Positions 33,178 to 42,322 of a DNA stretch of 64,000 nucleotides are shown here, piece by piece. The notes under the pieces were generated by a model. The model made no database searches and was not told where the DNA came from. It saw only the letters and a program-made list of their open reading frames with translations. The stretch is from Bacillus sp. V2I10 (GTDB lineage: Bacteria > Bacillota > Bacilli > Bacillales > Bacillaceae). The stretch lies in NCBI RefSeq assembly GCF_030817055.1, contig NZ_JAUSYV010000001.1, forward strand, positions 1,264,001-1,328,000. The letters are read 5' to 3'. The position numbers were made by a program, and so were the translations under genes. Positions within the stretch are counted from its first letter, which is position 1. Each line of letters begins with the position of its first letter.

Positions 33178-36100
33178 TTAGTTGCTTTTAGGTGCAAGAC
33201 CAATCTTCTTTAAAAATTCAACTAGACCATTTTTGCCGATTTTTTCTTTCAGTTTGGCTTTTTCTGATGCTAAAGAACCGATTGCGAGGAAATTCTTTTC
33301 AATGAAACGTATGTCTGTTTCTCCTACAACTCCGTCTTGATCAATATCAAGGTTTGGATTGCTTGGATTTGTTTTTCCATAATGATTAACTGCAAGCTGG
33401 ATGTCACGTATATCGACGATTTCATCCCGATTTACGTCTCCTGCAAGATTTGTATTTGGATTAATCCCTTGATTTATGCCATATAGCTTTCCATCAACCT
33501 GCTTGCTCAGCATGACTTTAGTAGCTACTTTTGTATGGCCGTCTGCTTCAACATAAACAGTATGATAATCTTTGGAAACAGGAATTCCCGGAATTTTAAA
33601 CTGGCCTCTTTCATTTATTATGCCCGGATATGTGCTGCCGTCAGCTGCTTTTGCGTAAACCCTGAAGCCCATTTTACTATAATCATGTTTATTCCCTAAA
33701 TAGCCTCCCGAAGTCAAAAAGGCTTCTGGGGAAATATAACCCGTAACTTGTGAGTGCTTGGAGATGAAAGTAAATCTTTCTAAGCTGTAAGCAGGCAAAA
33801 TAGTCGGCTCCGTTTGTCCAGCTTTGATGTATGAAAGCTTAGTCACGTTGAAAAGTGCTAATGAACTGTAGAACGTATCATCGATTACCTTAAAAGTTAC
33901 ATCCAGGAATGGAAGATCACCGTCGAATCCTTTGAAGCCTTCTTTAGATAAGGAAGCTCCAACTTTTACGGATTCTGCGCTCACTTCTGCTTCATGAAGG
34001 CCTACCTTAACTCCTTTTTGCTTAGCAAGGGCCTCGAAGGCTCTATTTACTTTCACACTTTGGAATTTAAAAATATCAGAGTACGTATTGTCAATTTCAA
34101 ATTCACCGGACATAAATCGTTTCACATTATTCAGGTCAAGAGTCATCGTAATTTCGCTGCCGATTTTCACGCTTTGTTTGTTATAGCGGTTTGTGGCGTG
34201 CACTGTGCCTTCTTTCATAAATACATAGTTAGGTGAAGCTAAAACATTGGCTGCAGTCGCAATGTCCCAAGGGAAAATGCGAAGCTGATAAGGCTTTGTT
34301 TCGTATTCTTCCGGTAGGACGCCGAATTTCGTATCGCCATTATCCTCAAGCTTGAGGAAGCCCCTAATAAACGGTCCGTTGTTTTCATAATAAGCAGCTG
34401 TATTTGATTTTTGTGTATAATCATAGCCTTTTGATGCGAGCAGATCTACAGTTGAATCTGTTACACTGCCGTGAACCCACAGACCGCGGTAACCATCTTC
34501 CTCTGTCAGCATGCTGTCGTCAATTTCCACAACACCTGGCTCTACATCAAGATCTACTTCAGGCGGAGTATTATCAACAACAGCGACGTTGGCAACGCTG
34601 TATGTTTTTCCATCTTCATCATGACCGATCATTTCTAAAGAGTATTCACCAGCAGGGACTCTTACAGGTGCCTCTGAAATAGGCTGGTCTTTATTTCCTG
34701 TAAATGGAAAAACGATTCCTCTAAAAGCAAGCCTTATGAAATATTCACGGTCCGGAACAGCGTTTGTTCCGTCAAAGCTTCCGGTTATGCCTATTGGCTC
34801 ACCCGTTTTTGTGTCTTTTAAAACAAGATCAAACTGCTTTAATGGACTTTTCAGCTTAAAGATCATTGGTGAACCAGGTGATGCATATTGATGGAACTGC
34901 GTATCGTTTGTGACGGATGGCTGCAATAGTTCCGTATACTCTATTCCTTTGTCAGTGACGCGAATCGCAAAAGGAATTTGAAATTTCTCTTCAGGATTTT
35001 GTTCATTCACTAAATGAATATATCCTTCGTAACGGCCGATTTCCGCGTTTTCCGGTACCGTAATTTTAGCTTGAATATCTTTAGTTTTTCCGGCGCCAAC
35101 CTTAAGGGTTTCTGGGACAGCTACCTGAATTTTATTTTCAAGAGCATCCTGAACACCTTTTCTTGCTTGATGGTATTCCACATCTGCACGGTAAGTCTGA
35201 GCTTTGCGGGTTTTGTTTTCAATTTGGAGAGTTCTGCTGTCTTTCACTGCAGCTCCTTCTTTTGTATAGCGGGAACCATAACCGATCGATCCTGTAACTT
35301 CAGGAATGTCCACATATTCAAAATTCTCAATATTTTCTGTCGTATCCAGCACCTTAAACGAAACTTTGGAATGCACGGCATTGTAGGCATCAACGCGACC
35401 GGCACCGACTTCAAAAACGGAATAATTTTGTTTAAGGTCATCAGCTGTATTCATAATGGCAGTTTTCACTTCAAAAGGATCAAGATCAGGGTTCTGCTGC
35501 AGAACTAGAGCTGCTACACCCGTAATATGCGGAGCGGCCATAGAAGTTCCTTGCATACGCGTGTATGCTGCTGTGTAGTCATTTCCGTCTTCTGGATGAT
35601 TCATATACTCAGGATACGTAGAGAAAATAGACACCCCTGGAGCAACAATATCAGGCTTGATATCGTAATTACCGTTCACAGGTCCTCTTGAGCTGAAGTC
35701 TGCAAGAGAATCACCTTCTGTTTTTACTTCTTTTAACTCATTAAAGGTAATGGAGGCTTCTGTTAATCCCTTGATTTTTTCACCGTCTGCTTTTGACAGC
35801 TGGAAGGTTGGAATGTACTTTGTATTTTCACCAATGTAGGTTGGAATTTCACCATCTGCATTGTTGTAAATAATGACAGCCGCTGCCCCGGCATTCTTAG
35901 CATTTTGAACTTTAGCATCAAATGTCAGCAAGCCCCGCTCAATAAGAGCGACTTTTCCATTGAAATCTTTTCCATCAAAATCTGCTGGGTTTCCAAGTCC
36001 TGCATAAATGAATGGCAGTGTTTGACCTTCAAATTCTTTTAATTGATCCGCAAAATTTTTGCCTAATAGCTTCATAGATTCAAAGCGGATGTCATTCACA

Positions 36101-37386
36101 GCAGCCGAAAATGACGGGATGGAGATGGCAGCGTCAGATGCACCGACTGAAATGCCAAAAGCACTGGTTCCCGGTGAACCAACCGTTTTTTCATTTGGTC
36201 CCGCGTTTCCGGCAGATACGACAGAGACGACACCGGAGAGCATGGCATTATTAATGGCTACAGATGTTGGATAGAGCGGGTCATTGATTGAGGCACCTAA
36301 TGAAAGATTGATAACATCCATTTCATCGCTGACTGCTTTGTCAATACCGGCCAAAACACCTGCTGTGCTGCCTGATCCATATGGTCCTAAAACGCGGTAA
36401 GCATAAAGGTCGACCTCAGGGGCAATTCCTTTGACCGCATAATCCACATTGTTTTTCTGTTGAGCTGCAACGGTTCCTGAGACGTGTGTACCATGAGAAG
36501 TATAATAGGATGAGCCTGTAGATGGATTTATCTCAGGATTATTCGTTTCTTTCCAATCTTTATAAGTTGTCTCCATTGGGTCTGCATCGTTGGTTACAAA
36601 ATCCCAGCCTTTAACAGAAGCAGGATCCACGGCTGCCGGATCTTGTCCGGCCTGTGCTTTATATCCCTTGTAAGCACCGGCTAAGTCAGGATGTGTGTAG
36701 TCAATGCCAGTATCAAGAACTCCAACTTTAATTCCTGCACCTTTGATGTTCTCATCATGAAGCTTATCCACGCCAATTTGCGGAATACTGTCCGCCATTT
36801 TAGGCGAGATGCCTTTTGCTTCAGGCGGAAGCTCAAGCTGAACCTCTGCGTTGCTCCAGATTCGTTTAACCGAGCCTGAATGAAGCAGTTCCTCTACCGC
36901 GATGCCTGGCAGAGTCATTGAAACACCGTTGAAGGCATTTTTATACTCTTGTTTAATTTCTACTTTAGCCGTTTCGAAAAGATCGCTTTTCTTTTTTGAT
37001 TTGAAGGAGTTTACATAGGCTTTAAAGTCTTTATGAGATGCCTCTACTTTTTCTTTTGCGGAAGATAAGGAGATTTTTTTTCCTTTTAAGGCTTCTTTTT
37101 GAAGATCTACTTTAGCAGGTGCCTGGTTAAATTCTACGATGACTTGTACGAGTTCCGGACTTGAAGTGTTTATCTTTGGATCAATTGTAAAGCCTGGGCC
37201 AACATCCACCTGCTCAAGAGCTCTTCTTTGTTCTTCAGATAGATTGCTTAACACTTTTTCAACATTGCTGATCTTAGCTGTTTTGATGGGATTTTCTGCG
37301 AGTATGTTGTACGGAATTGAGGCGGTGAGTAATAAACCCATTGCCAGTGTGCCTGTTATCAGCTTCTTGCCTTTATTATTCTTCAT
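33178..37386 (-). CDS. Secreted S8 subtilisin-like protease with PA, cohesin-like and dockerin-like modules
   Basis: A 1402-residue Vpr-like extracellular protease. It has a signal peptide (1-30) and an inhibitor I9-type propeptide (about 78-185). The S8 catalytic triad is Asp225 (VLDTGIDY), His298 (SHGTHVSG) and Ser615 (GTSMAAPH), with the oxyanion Asn394 (SAGNAG). A PA domain is inserted at about 455-545. An Fn3-like region follows. A cohesin-like segment lies at about 1074-1208 and a carboxypeptidase-regulatory-like beta domain at 1214-1300. A dockerin-like pair of calcium loops (GDVNRDEIVDIRD and DIDQDGVVGETD) is at 1315-1368. GGGGGAA precedes ATG. It has a good promoter and a remote inverted-repeat pair upstream. 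It is monocistronic. Confidence 0.92.
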   Translation of the reverse strand: MKNNKGKKLITGTLAMGLLLTASIPYNILAENPIKTAKISNVEKVLSNLSEEQRRALEQVDVGPGFTIDPKINTSSPELVQVIVEFNQAPAKVDLQKEALKGKKISLSSAKEKVEASHKDFKAYVNSFKSKKKSDLFETAKVEIKQEYKNAFNGVSMTLPGIAVEELLHSGSVKRIWSNAEVQLELPPEAKGISPKMADSIPQIGVDKLHDENIKGAGIKVGVLDTGIDYTHPDLAGAYKGYKAQAGQDPAAVDPASVKGWDFVTNDADPMETTYKDWKETNNPEINPSTGSSYYTSHGTHVSGTVAAQQKNNVDYAVKGIAPEVDLYAYRVLGPYGSGSTAGVLAGIDKAVSDEMDVINLSLGASINDPLYPTSVAINNAMLSGVVSVVSAGNAGPNEKTVGSPGTSAFGISVGASDAAISIPSFSAAVNDIRFESMKLLGKNFADQLKEFEGQTLPFIYAGLGNPADFDGKDFNGKVALIERGLLTFDAKVQNAKNAGAAAVIIYNNADGEIPTYIGENTKYIPTFQLSKADGEKIKGLTEASITFNELKEVKTEGDSLADFSSRGPVNGNYDIKPDIVAPGVSIFSTYPEYMNHPEDGNDYTAAYTRMQGTSMAAPHITGVAALVLQQNPDLDPFEVKTAIMNTADDLKQNYSVFEVGAGRVDAYNAVHSKVSFKVLDTTENIENFEYVDIPEVTGSIGYGSRYTKEGAAVKDSRTLQIENKTRKAQTYRADVEYHQARKGVQDALENKIQVAVPETLKVGAGKTKDIQAKITVPENAEIGRYEGYIHLVNEQNPEEKFQIPFAIRVTDKGIEYTELLQPSVTNDTQFHQYASPGSPMIFKLKSPLKQFDLVLKDTKTGEPIGITGSFDGTNAVPDREYFIRLAFRGIVFPFTGNKDQPISEAPVRVPAGEYSLEMIGHDEDGKTYSVANVAVVDNTPPEVDLDVEPGVVEIDDSMLTEEDGYRGLWVHGSVTDSTVDLLASKGYDYTQKSNTAAYYENNGPFIRGFLKLEDNGDTKFGVLPEEYETKPYQLRIFPWDIATAANVLASPNYVFMKEGTVHATNRYNKQSVKIGSEITMTLDLNNVKRFMSGEFEIDNTYSDIFKFQSVKVNRAFEALAKQKGVKVGLHEAEVSAESVKVGASLSKEGFKGFDGDLPFLDVTFKVIDDTFYSSLALFNVTKLSYIKAGQTEPTILPAYSLERFTFISKHSQVTGYISPEAFLTSGGYLGNKHDYSKMGFRVYAKAADGSTYPGIINERGQFKIPGIPVSKDYHTVYVEADGHTKVATKVMLSKQVDGKLYGINQGINPNTNLAGDVNRDEIVDIRDIQLAVNHYGKTNPSNPNLDIDQDGVVGETDIRFIEKNFLAIGSLASEKAKLKEKIGKNGLVEFLKKIGLAPKSN

Positions 37387-37442
37387 ATAGTTCCCCCTTA
37401 ATTTTTTAGTTGTGGGAAAAATTAAACTATTTCAAAATTAAT

Positions 37443-37470
37443 AGTATAGGCAGAAGCGTTTCTTTGTAAA
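37443..37470 (-). promoter_or_regulatory. Sigma-A promoter of the subtilase gene
   Basis: On the minus strand TTTACA (37470-37465), a 16-base spacer and TATACT (37448-37443), about 55 bases before the start codon. Confidence 0.7.
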
Positions 37471-37482
37471 TTGGGGTAATTT
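37470..37482. repeat. 13-bp inverted-repeat half (proximal)
   Basis: ATTGGGGTAATTT; its exact reverse complement is at 37634-37646. It abuts the -35 element of the subtilase promoter. Confidence 0.6.
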
Positions 37483-37857
37483 AAGAGGGGGAAAGCCTCA
37501 AAATCAGTAGTTCTTTTAGCATAAGAGATTAAGAAGAAACCAGACATCTACGCTGATCTATTGTGTTAATAGAGGGAAAAGTCATCATTAGAACTGATTC
37601 AATAAAATAAGCATATAGGTCTTTCTGGGTGTGAAATTACCCCAATAATCATTAAATTTAAGATGTTTCTATCGGAAAATAGTAAATGTATGAAGTACCT
37701 ATTTTTAAAACAATTTCTTTCTTATAATTGAATTTCTAAACTGGGCTAATATAATGAAACATTATAGTAAAAAGGTGATTAATTAACTAGATTGCAAGGG
37801 ATTTTTGAAGGAAAACAAGGAATAAAGTGGAAATTTTCAGTTTATTAGTAAGGTTAT
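37483..37857. other. Divergent intergenic region, no gene
   Basis: AT-rich DNA between the subtilase and the LysM/3D gene. Apart from the distal 13-mer and the WalR box just beyond it, no feature is recognised. Confidence 0.4.
37634..37646. repeat. 13-bp inverted-repeat half (distal)
   Basis: AAATTACCCCAAT, the reverse complement of 37470-37482, 164 bases away. Probably a second regulator-binding site. Confidence 0.55.
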
Positions 37858-37874
37858 TGTTATAGCGCTGTTAC
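37858..37874 (+). promoter_or_regulatory. WalR (YycF) binding box
   Basis: TGTTAT-AGCGC-TGTTAC matches the WalR consensus TGTWAH-N5-TGTWAH at every position. It lies about 95 bases upstream of the LysM/3D gene, whose B. subtilis relative yocH is a known WalR target. Confidence 0.85.
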
Positions 37875-37969
37875 AATTGTAATAGATTTATTATCTCTCT
37901 GTTTTTTATTAGCCTCCTTTTTGTGATAACATGGGAAACATTCGTAATTGCTGAAGGAGGAAGAAAAAT

Positions 37970-38737
37970 ATGAAAAAAACTATCTTTTCATTAGCGGCTG
38001 TAGCCGCTCTAACAACTACAGCAGGAATTAGCGCGCAAGCAGAAGAGGTCGTAGTAGATAAAGGAGACACTCTGTGGAGCCTATCACAGGAGCACAAAGT
38101 TTCAGTAGATGATATTAAAAACTGGAACAATTTAACATCAGACATAATTATTGCAGACAATACATTAAAGATATCAGATGAAGAAGTATACACAGTTGTT
38201 GCAGGCGATACGCTTTGGAGCATCGCAGAGAAATTTGACGCTAGTGTAGAGCATATTTCTGAGAAAAACGAGTTATCAGGAGATGTCATCCACCCTGGTC
38301 AAGAGCTTGTGATCTTCAGTGATGCTGACAATGCAAGTCCAGCTCCCGCTCCAGAAGCTAAGCCAGAACCGAAGGATCAAAACCCTTCTGTAAATGATGC
38401 TTCTGCAAGTGCAGTGGCAGAAAACGACGTCAGTGAAGAAGGCGTAGCAAAAGAATTAACCGTAACAGCTACAGCATACACTGCAAGCTGTGAAGGCTGC
38501 TCAGGAACAACTGCTACAGGCGTTGATTTAAAAGCGAACCCTGATAAAAAAGTAATCGCGGTAGACCCGAGCGTCATTCCGCTTGGATCTAAGGTATATG
38601 TTGAAGGCTACGGCTATGCAACAGCAGAAGATACTGGCGGTGCAATTAATGGGAACCGCATTGATGTTTTCATCCCGACACAAGATGCTGCAGTAGCATT
38701 CGGTAAGAGAGAAGTTAATGTGAAGGTATTAAATTAA
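37970..38737 (+). CDS. yocH: LysM-LysM-3D cell wall hydrolase (YocH-like)
   Basis: A 255-residue secreted protein. Its signal peptide ends near AQA (24). Two LysM domains follow (VDKGDTLWSLSQEHKVS and VVAGDTLWSIAEKFDAS, about 27-70 and 73-115), then a Pro/Ala/Glu-rich linker. The C-terminal 3D domain (LTVTATAYTASCEGCSGTTATG to EDTGGAINGNRIDVF) carries the Asp-rich motif of MltA/Rpf-like muralytic enzymes. It remodels peptidoglycan at the wall. GGAGGAAG precedes ATG. A perfect WalR box is upstream. Confidence 0.93.
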   Translation: MKKTIFSLAAVAALTTTAGISAQAEEVVVDKGDTLWSLSQEHKVSVDDIKNWNNLTSDIIIADNTLKISDEEVYTVVAGDTLWSIAEKFDASVEHISEKNELSGDVIHPGQELVIFSDADNASPAPAPEAKPEPKDQNPSVNDASASAVAENDVSEEGVAKELTVTATAYTASCEGCSGTTATGVDLKANPDKKVIAVDPSVIPLGSKVYVEGYGYATAEDTGGAINGNRIDVFIPTQDAAVAFGKREVNVKVLN

Positions 38738-38760
38738 TAGATTAACAGATTGATAAGATG

Positions 38761-38800
38761 CGGCAGACCTTCCGAAAAATGGAAATCTGCCGTATTTTTT
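38761..38800 (+). terminator. Terminator after the yocH-like gene
   Basis: CGGCAGACCTTCC / GGAAATCTGCCG hairpin followed by ATTTTTTATT. Confidence 0.85.
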
Positions 38801-38907
38801 ATTGGTTAATTTCTGAATAATTAAAATAATGATTGAATATGAAGGGAAAGATTTAATATAATAAAATAAATGAAGTTTTTCCTTCACGTAAATGAAAAGG
38901 AGCAGAC

Positions 38908-39765
38908 ATGAAACCAAAATCAATCTCTCAAATTATTAAGGAAAATTATTCTTCTTTATCGCAAGGTCAGAAAAAAGCTGCTGAATTCCTTACTCTGCAC
39001 AAGGAAGAAGGGGTATTGCTCACTGCTTTTCAATTAGGGAAAAGAGCAGGCGTAAGTGAGACGACCGTTATTCGTCTGGCCTATGCTCTAGGTTTTAAAG
39101 GTTATTCAGACATGCAGGAGGCACTGCGCAGGAATTGGCTGGAAAAGAAACAGGGTGCAGGCCTTGAAGGATTGCCTGCAGAATTGAAACAACCAAATGA
39201 AATGAGCATTTTCAGTTCGGTCATCGAGAAAGAAACATCTGTATTGCAGCAATTATTAATGCAGGTCGATGAGAACGAGATTTGGAAGACGGTTGATCAC
39301 TTTATACAGTCTGACCGCATTTATATAGGCGGATTTGGAAGTTCCTACGGAGCTGCCTATTGGCTGCATTATACCCTCAAGCAATATAGGGATAATGTAG
39401 CAATTTCAAGTTCATCAGGCTTTTCACTTGAAGATATTCTTGATCTGAATCAAAATTCTGCGGTGATTATTTTCTCGTTTCCAAGATACCGGAGAGAATC
39501 CATAGAACTTGCAAAATGCTCACAAGCTCAAGGGGCAAAAGTGATAGCCCTTACAAACAGACAGTTTTCTCCTGTTGGACAGCTTGCTGAAATTACGTTA
39601 ACAACGGAGGAAAAGCTGGACTCGGGGGATCATTCGATTGCTTCTGTTGTCAGTTTACTGGAAGTCATCATGGAAGGTGTTAAGCATCGGGATCGGGACA
39701 GAATCAGCCTTCGTCAGCAAAAATTGGAAAAGCTTTATACGGATCAGGAATTATTTTTAGAGTAA
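38908..39765 (+). CDS. MurR/RpiR-family regulator
   Basis: A 285-residue regulator. Residues 1-75 are the RpiR helix-turn-helix (KRAGVSETTVIRLAYALGFKGYSDMQ). Residues about 120-255 are a SIS sugar-isomerase-like binding domain (YIGGFGSSYGAAYWLHYTLKQ). The family senses phosphosugars or related ligands, though in this operon the ligand may be an amino-acid derivative. AAAAGGAG precedes ATG. It is the first gene of a five-gene operon and likely controls it. Confidence 0.9.
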   Translation: MKPKSISQIIKENYSSLSQGQKKAAEFLTLHKEEGVLLTAFQLGKRAGVSETTVIRLAYALGFKGYSDMQEALRRNWLEKKQGAGLEGLPAELKQPNEMSIFSSVIEKETSVLQQLLMQVDENEIWKTVDHFIQSDRIYIGGFGSSYGAAYWLHYTLKQYRDNVAISSSSGFSLEDILDLNQNSAVIIFSFPRYRRESIELAKCSQAQGAKVIALTNRQFSPVGQLAEITLTTEEKLDSGDHSIASVVSLLEVIMEGVKHRDRDRISLRQQKLEKLYTDQELFLE

Positions 39766-39788
39766 AACCAAACATAGGGGGTATTTGA

Positions 39789-41168
39789 ATGAATGGAGTG
39801 CCGAAATTAAATGAAAAAGCAGAGTTCAAAACGTTTCCTGCAGGGGACATATTAACATTCTTAATTCCTTCATTAATTGGAATCTTCTTGTTTGTCATAC
39901 CGATTATGACGGAAGATGGAATGACCATTCCGGTTGCTTTTTTAGCCGGTCAAATTAACTCGTATATAGGTAATCTCATTCCTGCCATTACAGTATTGAT
40001 TATGGTTCTTTCCATGGCTGGATCACTTGCAGCAGCAGCTATAAAGCCGAAGTTTATAACAAAAAGCACTTACTTTAATACATTATTAAACGTTAGTCCA
40101 TTTTGGCTGATGGCCCGGGTTCTAGGAACTGTATTTGCTGTAATTACCTTCTACAAGATAGGACCTGAAATGATTTTTTCAGAGAATACAGGAGGACTAT
40201 TAATTTATGAGCTAATTCCGATTCTTTTTTCAACGTTTTTATTGGCAGGACTGCTTTTGCCTCTTCTATTAAACTTTGGATTACTCGAGTTTTTTGGAGC
40301 GCTGTTTCTAAAAATAATGAGACCTGTGTTCACACTTCCCGGCCGTTCTTCACTTGACTGCCTGGCTTCATGGGTAGGGGATGCAACGATTGGAGTTCTT
40401 TTAACAACGAAGCAATATGAGGATGGATATTATACAAAGCGCGAAGCTGTGGTTATCGCGACAACGTTCTCTGTTGTTTCCATCACGTTTACAATCGTGG
40501 TCATTAATTACTTGAAATTAGAACAGTATTTTCTTCCTTACTACGGGACGATTGTTGTTGCCGGACTTGCTGCTGCTCTGATCATGCCGCGTATTCCGCC
40601 GCTTTCAAGAAAAGCGAATACTGGCTATGAAAAAACAGTGCTAAAGGAAGAAACTGAAATTCTTCAAAACATCTCCCCGGCAAAGTGGGGCTTTCAGCAA
40701 GCAGTTATGAAAGCAAAAAAGAATGATGGACCACGTTCTGTATTAAAAGAGGGAGTCCAAAATGTGGCGGATATGTGGTTTGGGGTCTTGCCGATTGTGA
40801 TGGCTATTGGGACGATCGCGCTTGTCATTGCAGAGTTTACTCCATTTTTTATGTATTTGGGAAAACCGTTTGAACCGATTCTCACTTTAATGCAGGTACC
40901 AGAAGCGGATAAAGCAGCGCAAACTATGGTAGTGGGATTTGCAGATATGTTTTTGCCTGCTGTAATCGGCAGCGGGATCGAAAGCGAAATGACCCGATTT
41001 ATTATTGCTTGTGTATCTGTTACGCAGCTTATTTATATGTCTGAAGTGGGTGGTTTGCTGCTCGGTTCAAAGCTGCCGGTCACTATTTTTGATTTGATCC
41101 TGATTTTCTTAATCCGAACATTGATTACTCTCCCAATTGTTGTGATATTCGCGCATATGATTTTTTAA
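39789..41168 (+). CDS. YjiH-family nucleoside-recognition-domain transporter-like protein
   Basis: A 459-residue membrane protein of the YjiH/Gate family with about 10-11 helices. Two Gate (nucleoside recognition) modules are visible: LPGRSSLDCLASWVGDATIGVLL near 180 and the later MVVGFADMFLPAVIGSGIES. Substrates of this family are not settled. Its place between the regulator and the acylase suggests it imports the operon's substrate (a D-amino acid or an N-acyl derivative); that is inference. The start ATG has GGGGGT upstream. Confidence 0.82.
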   Translation: MNGVPKLNEKAEFKTFPAGDILTFLIPSLIGIFLFVIPIMTEDGMTIPVAFLAGQINSYIGNLIPAITVLIMVLSMAGSLAAAAIKPKFITKSTYFNTLLNVSPFWLMARVLGTVFAVITFYKIGPEMIFSENTGGLLIYELIPILFSTFLLAGLLLPLLLNFGLLEFFGALFLKIMRPVFTLPGRSSLDCLASWVGDATIGVLLTTKQYEDGYYTKREAVVIATTFSVVSITFTIVVINYLKLEQYFLPYYGTIVVAGLAAALIMPRIPPLSRKANTGYEKTVLKEETEILQNISPAKWGFQQAVMKAKKNDGPRSVLKEGVQNVADMWFGVLPIVMAIGTIALVIAEFTPFFMYLGKPFEPILTLMQVPEADKAAQTMVVGFADMFLPAVIGSGIESEMTRFIIACVSVTQLIYMSEVGGLLLGSKLPVTIFDLILIFLIRTLITLPIVVIFAHMIF

Positions 41169-41186
41169 TAGGAGGCAAAGACAGGA

Positions 41187-42305
41187 ATGCACATTGCAGA
41201 CGAACACAAGAAAGAAATACTAAAAACGTATCAGGAGCTGCACCTGCTTGCAGAGCCAAGCTGGGAGGAGGAAAAAACCTCACAATATATAAAAGAAAAA
41301 CTAGTAAATGCAGGCTTTATTATTCAAACCTATGAAGGGCATTTCGGTTTTATCGCAGAGCTTGAGGGGGAGCAGTCAGATGTTATTGCCCTCCGCGCGG
41401 ATATGGATGCACTGGTTCAGGAAGTGGACGGGGTGGTCGTGCCCAACCACTCCTGCGGCCACGATGCTCATAGCACAATGGTCCTGTTTACCGCACTCAC
41501 TCTCTCAAAACAGAAGATGAAGCATACGGTCCGTTTTATCTTCCAGCCGGCGGAAGAAAAGGCAGCGGGCGCCCTTAAGATGATGGAGGAAAACGTCCTT
41601 CAGAAAGTGAAGTTTCTTGGCGGCATCCATTTGCGTCCAGTGATGGAAATTCCGTTTGGAAAGGCCGCGCCTGTTATTCTGCATGGTTCAACGGCAAGCA
41701 TTAAAGGAGTAATAAAAGGGGTGCCCGCTCACGCTGCCAGACCAGAACTGGGCAATAATCCGCTTGAGACCGCCGCTCTGTTAATCGGGGCGATACGCCA
41801 AATTCAATTGAATGCAGCTGATCATTATTCAATAAAAATAACGGAACTGCATGGGGGAGAAGCCTCCAATTTGATTCCTGAGAACGCTCGCTTTACGCTT
41901 GATTTGAGGGCAGAATCGAATGACACGATGGAGATGCTTCTGGAAAAAGCGAAGCATACGATTACAAAAATCGAAGAGTTAACCGAGACGGAAATTACTT
42001 CAAAGGTAGAGGAATACTCACCCGCAGCGGTAAAGAATCTTCCTGCGATTGAGATAGCAAGAAAAGCGATTGTCTCAATCCTTGGCGAAGAGAATACCGA
42101 AGAGGCCTGTGTTTCTCCCGGGGCAGAGGACTTTCATTTTTATACGGCGGAAAATCCGGCGATTGCCGCTACAATGATAGGTCTCGGCTGTGGCCTAAAA
42201 CCTGGTTTGCATCACCCAAAGATGCAATTTAATCAAGAGGCTTTAGTTTATGGCACTAAGATTTTAACACAAATGCTGCTGGATGCAGATCAGCAGCGAT
42301 GGTAA
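41187..42305 (+). CDS. M20-family amidohydrolase (N-succinyl/N-acyl-L-amino acid deacylase)
   Basis: A 372-residue M20D-type metalloenzyme. The metal-binding set is visible: ALRADMDAL, NHSCGHDAHSTM, FQPAEE and GGIH. The dimerisation domain starts near KGVPAHAARPELGNNPLETAA. It cleaves the acyl group from an N-acyl-L-amino acid. In the operon it would be the last step that frees the L-amino acid after racemisation. GGAGGCAAAG precedes ATG. Its 3' end is only a few bases before the acetyltransferase ribosome binding site. Confidence 0.9.
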   Translation: MHIADEHKKEILKTYQELHLLAEPSWEEEKTSQYIKEKLVNAGFIIQTYEGHFGFIAELEGEQSDVIALRADMDALVQEVDGVVVPNHSCGHDAHSTMVLFTALTLSKQKMKHTVRFIFQPAEEKAAGALKMMEENVLQKVKFLGGIHLRPVMEIPFGKAAPVILHGSTASIKGVIKGVPAHAARPELGNNPLETAALLIGAIRQIQLNAADHYSIKITELHGGEASNLIPENARFTLDLRAESNDTMEMLLEKAKHTITKIEELTETEITSKVEEYSPAAVKNLPAIEIARKAIVSILGEENTEEACVSPGAEDFHFYTAENPAIAATMIGLGCGLKPGLHHPKMQFNQEALVYGTKILTQMLLDADQQRW

Positions 42306-42322
42306 ACAAGGAGGATAGAATC

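Noticed and set aside
35014..35508. 164-codon ORF antisense to the subtilase
   Set aside because: Shadow frame of a strongly supported coding region without its own start signals.
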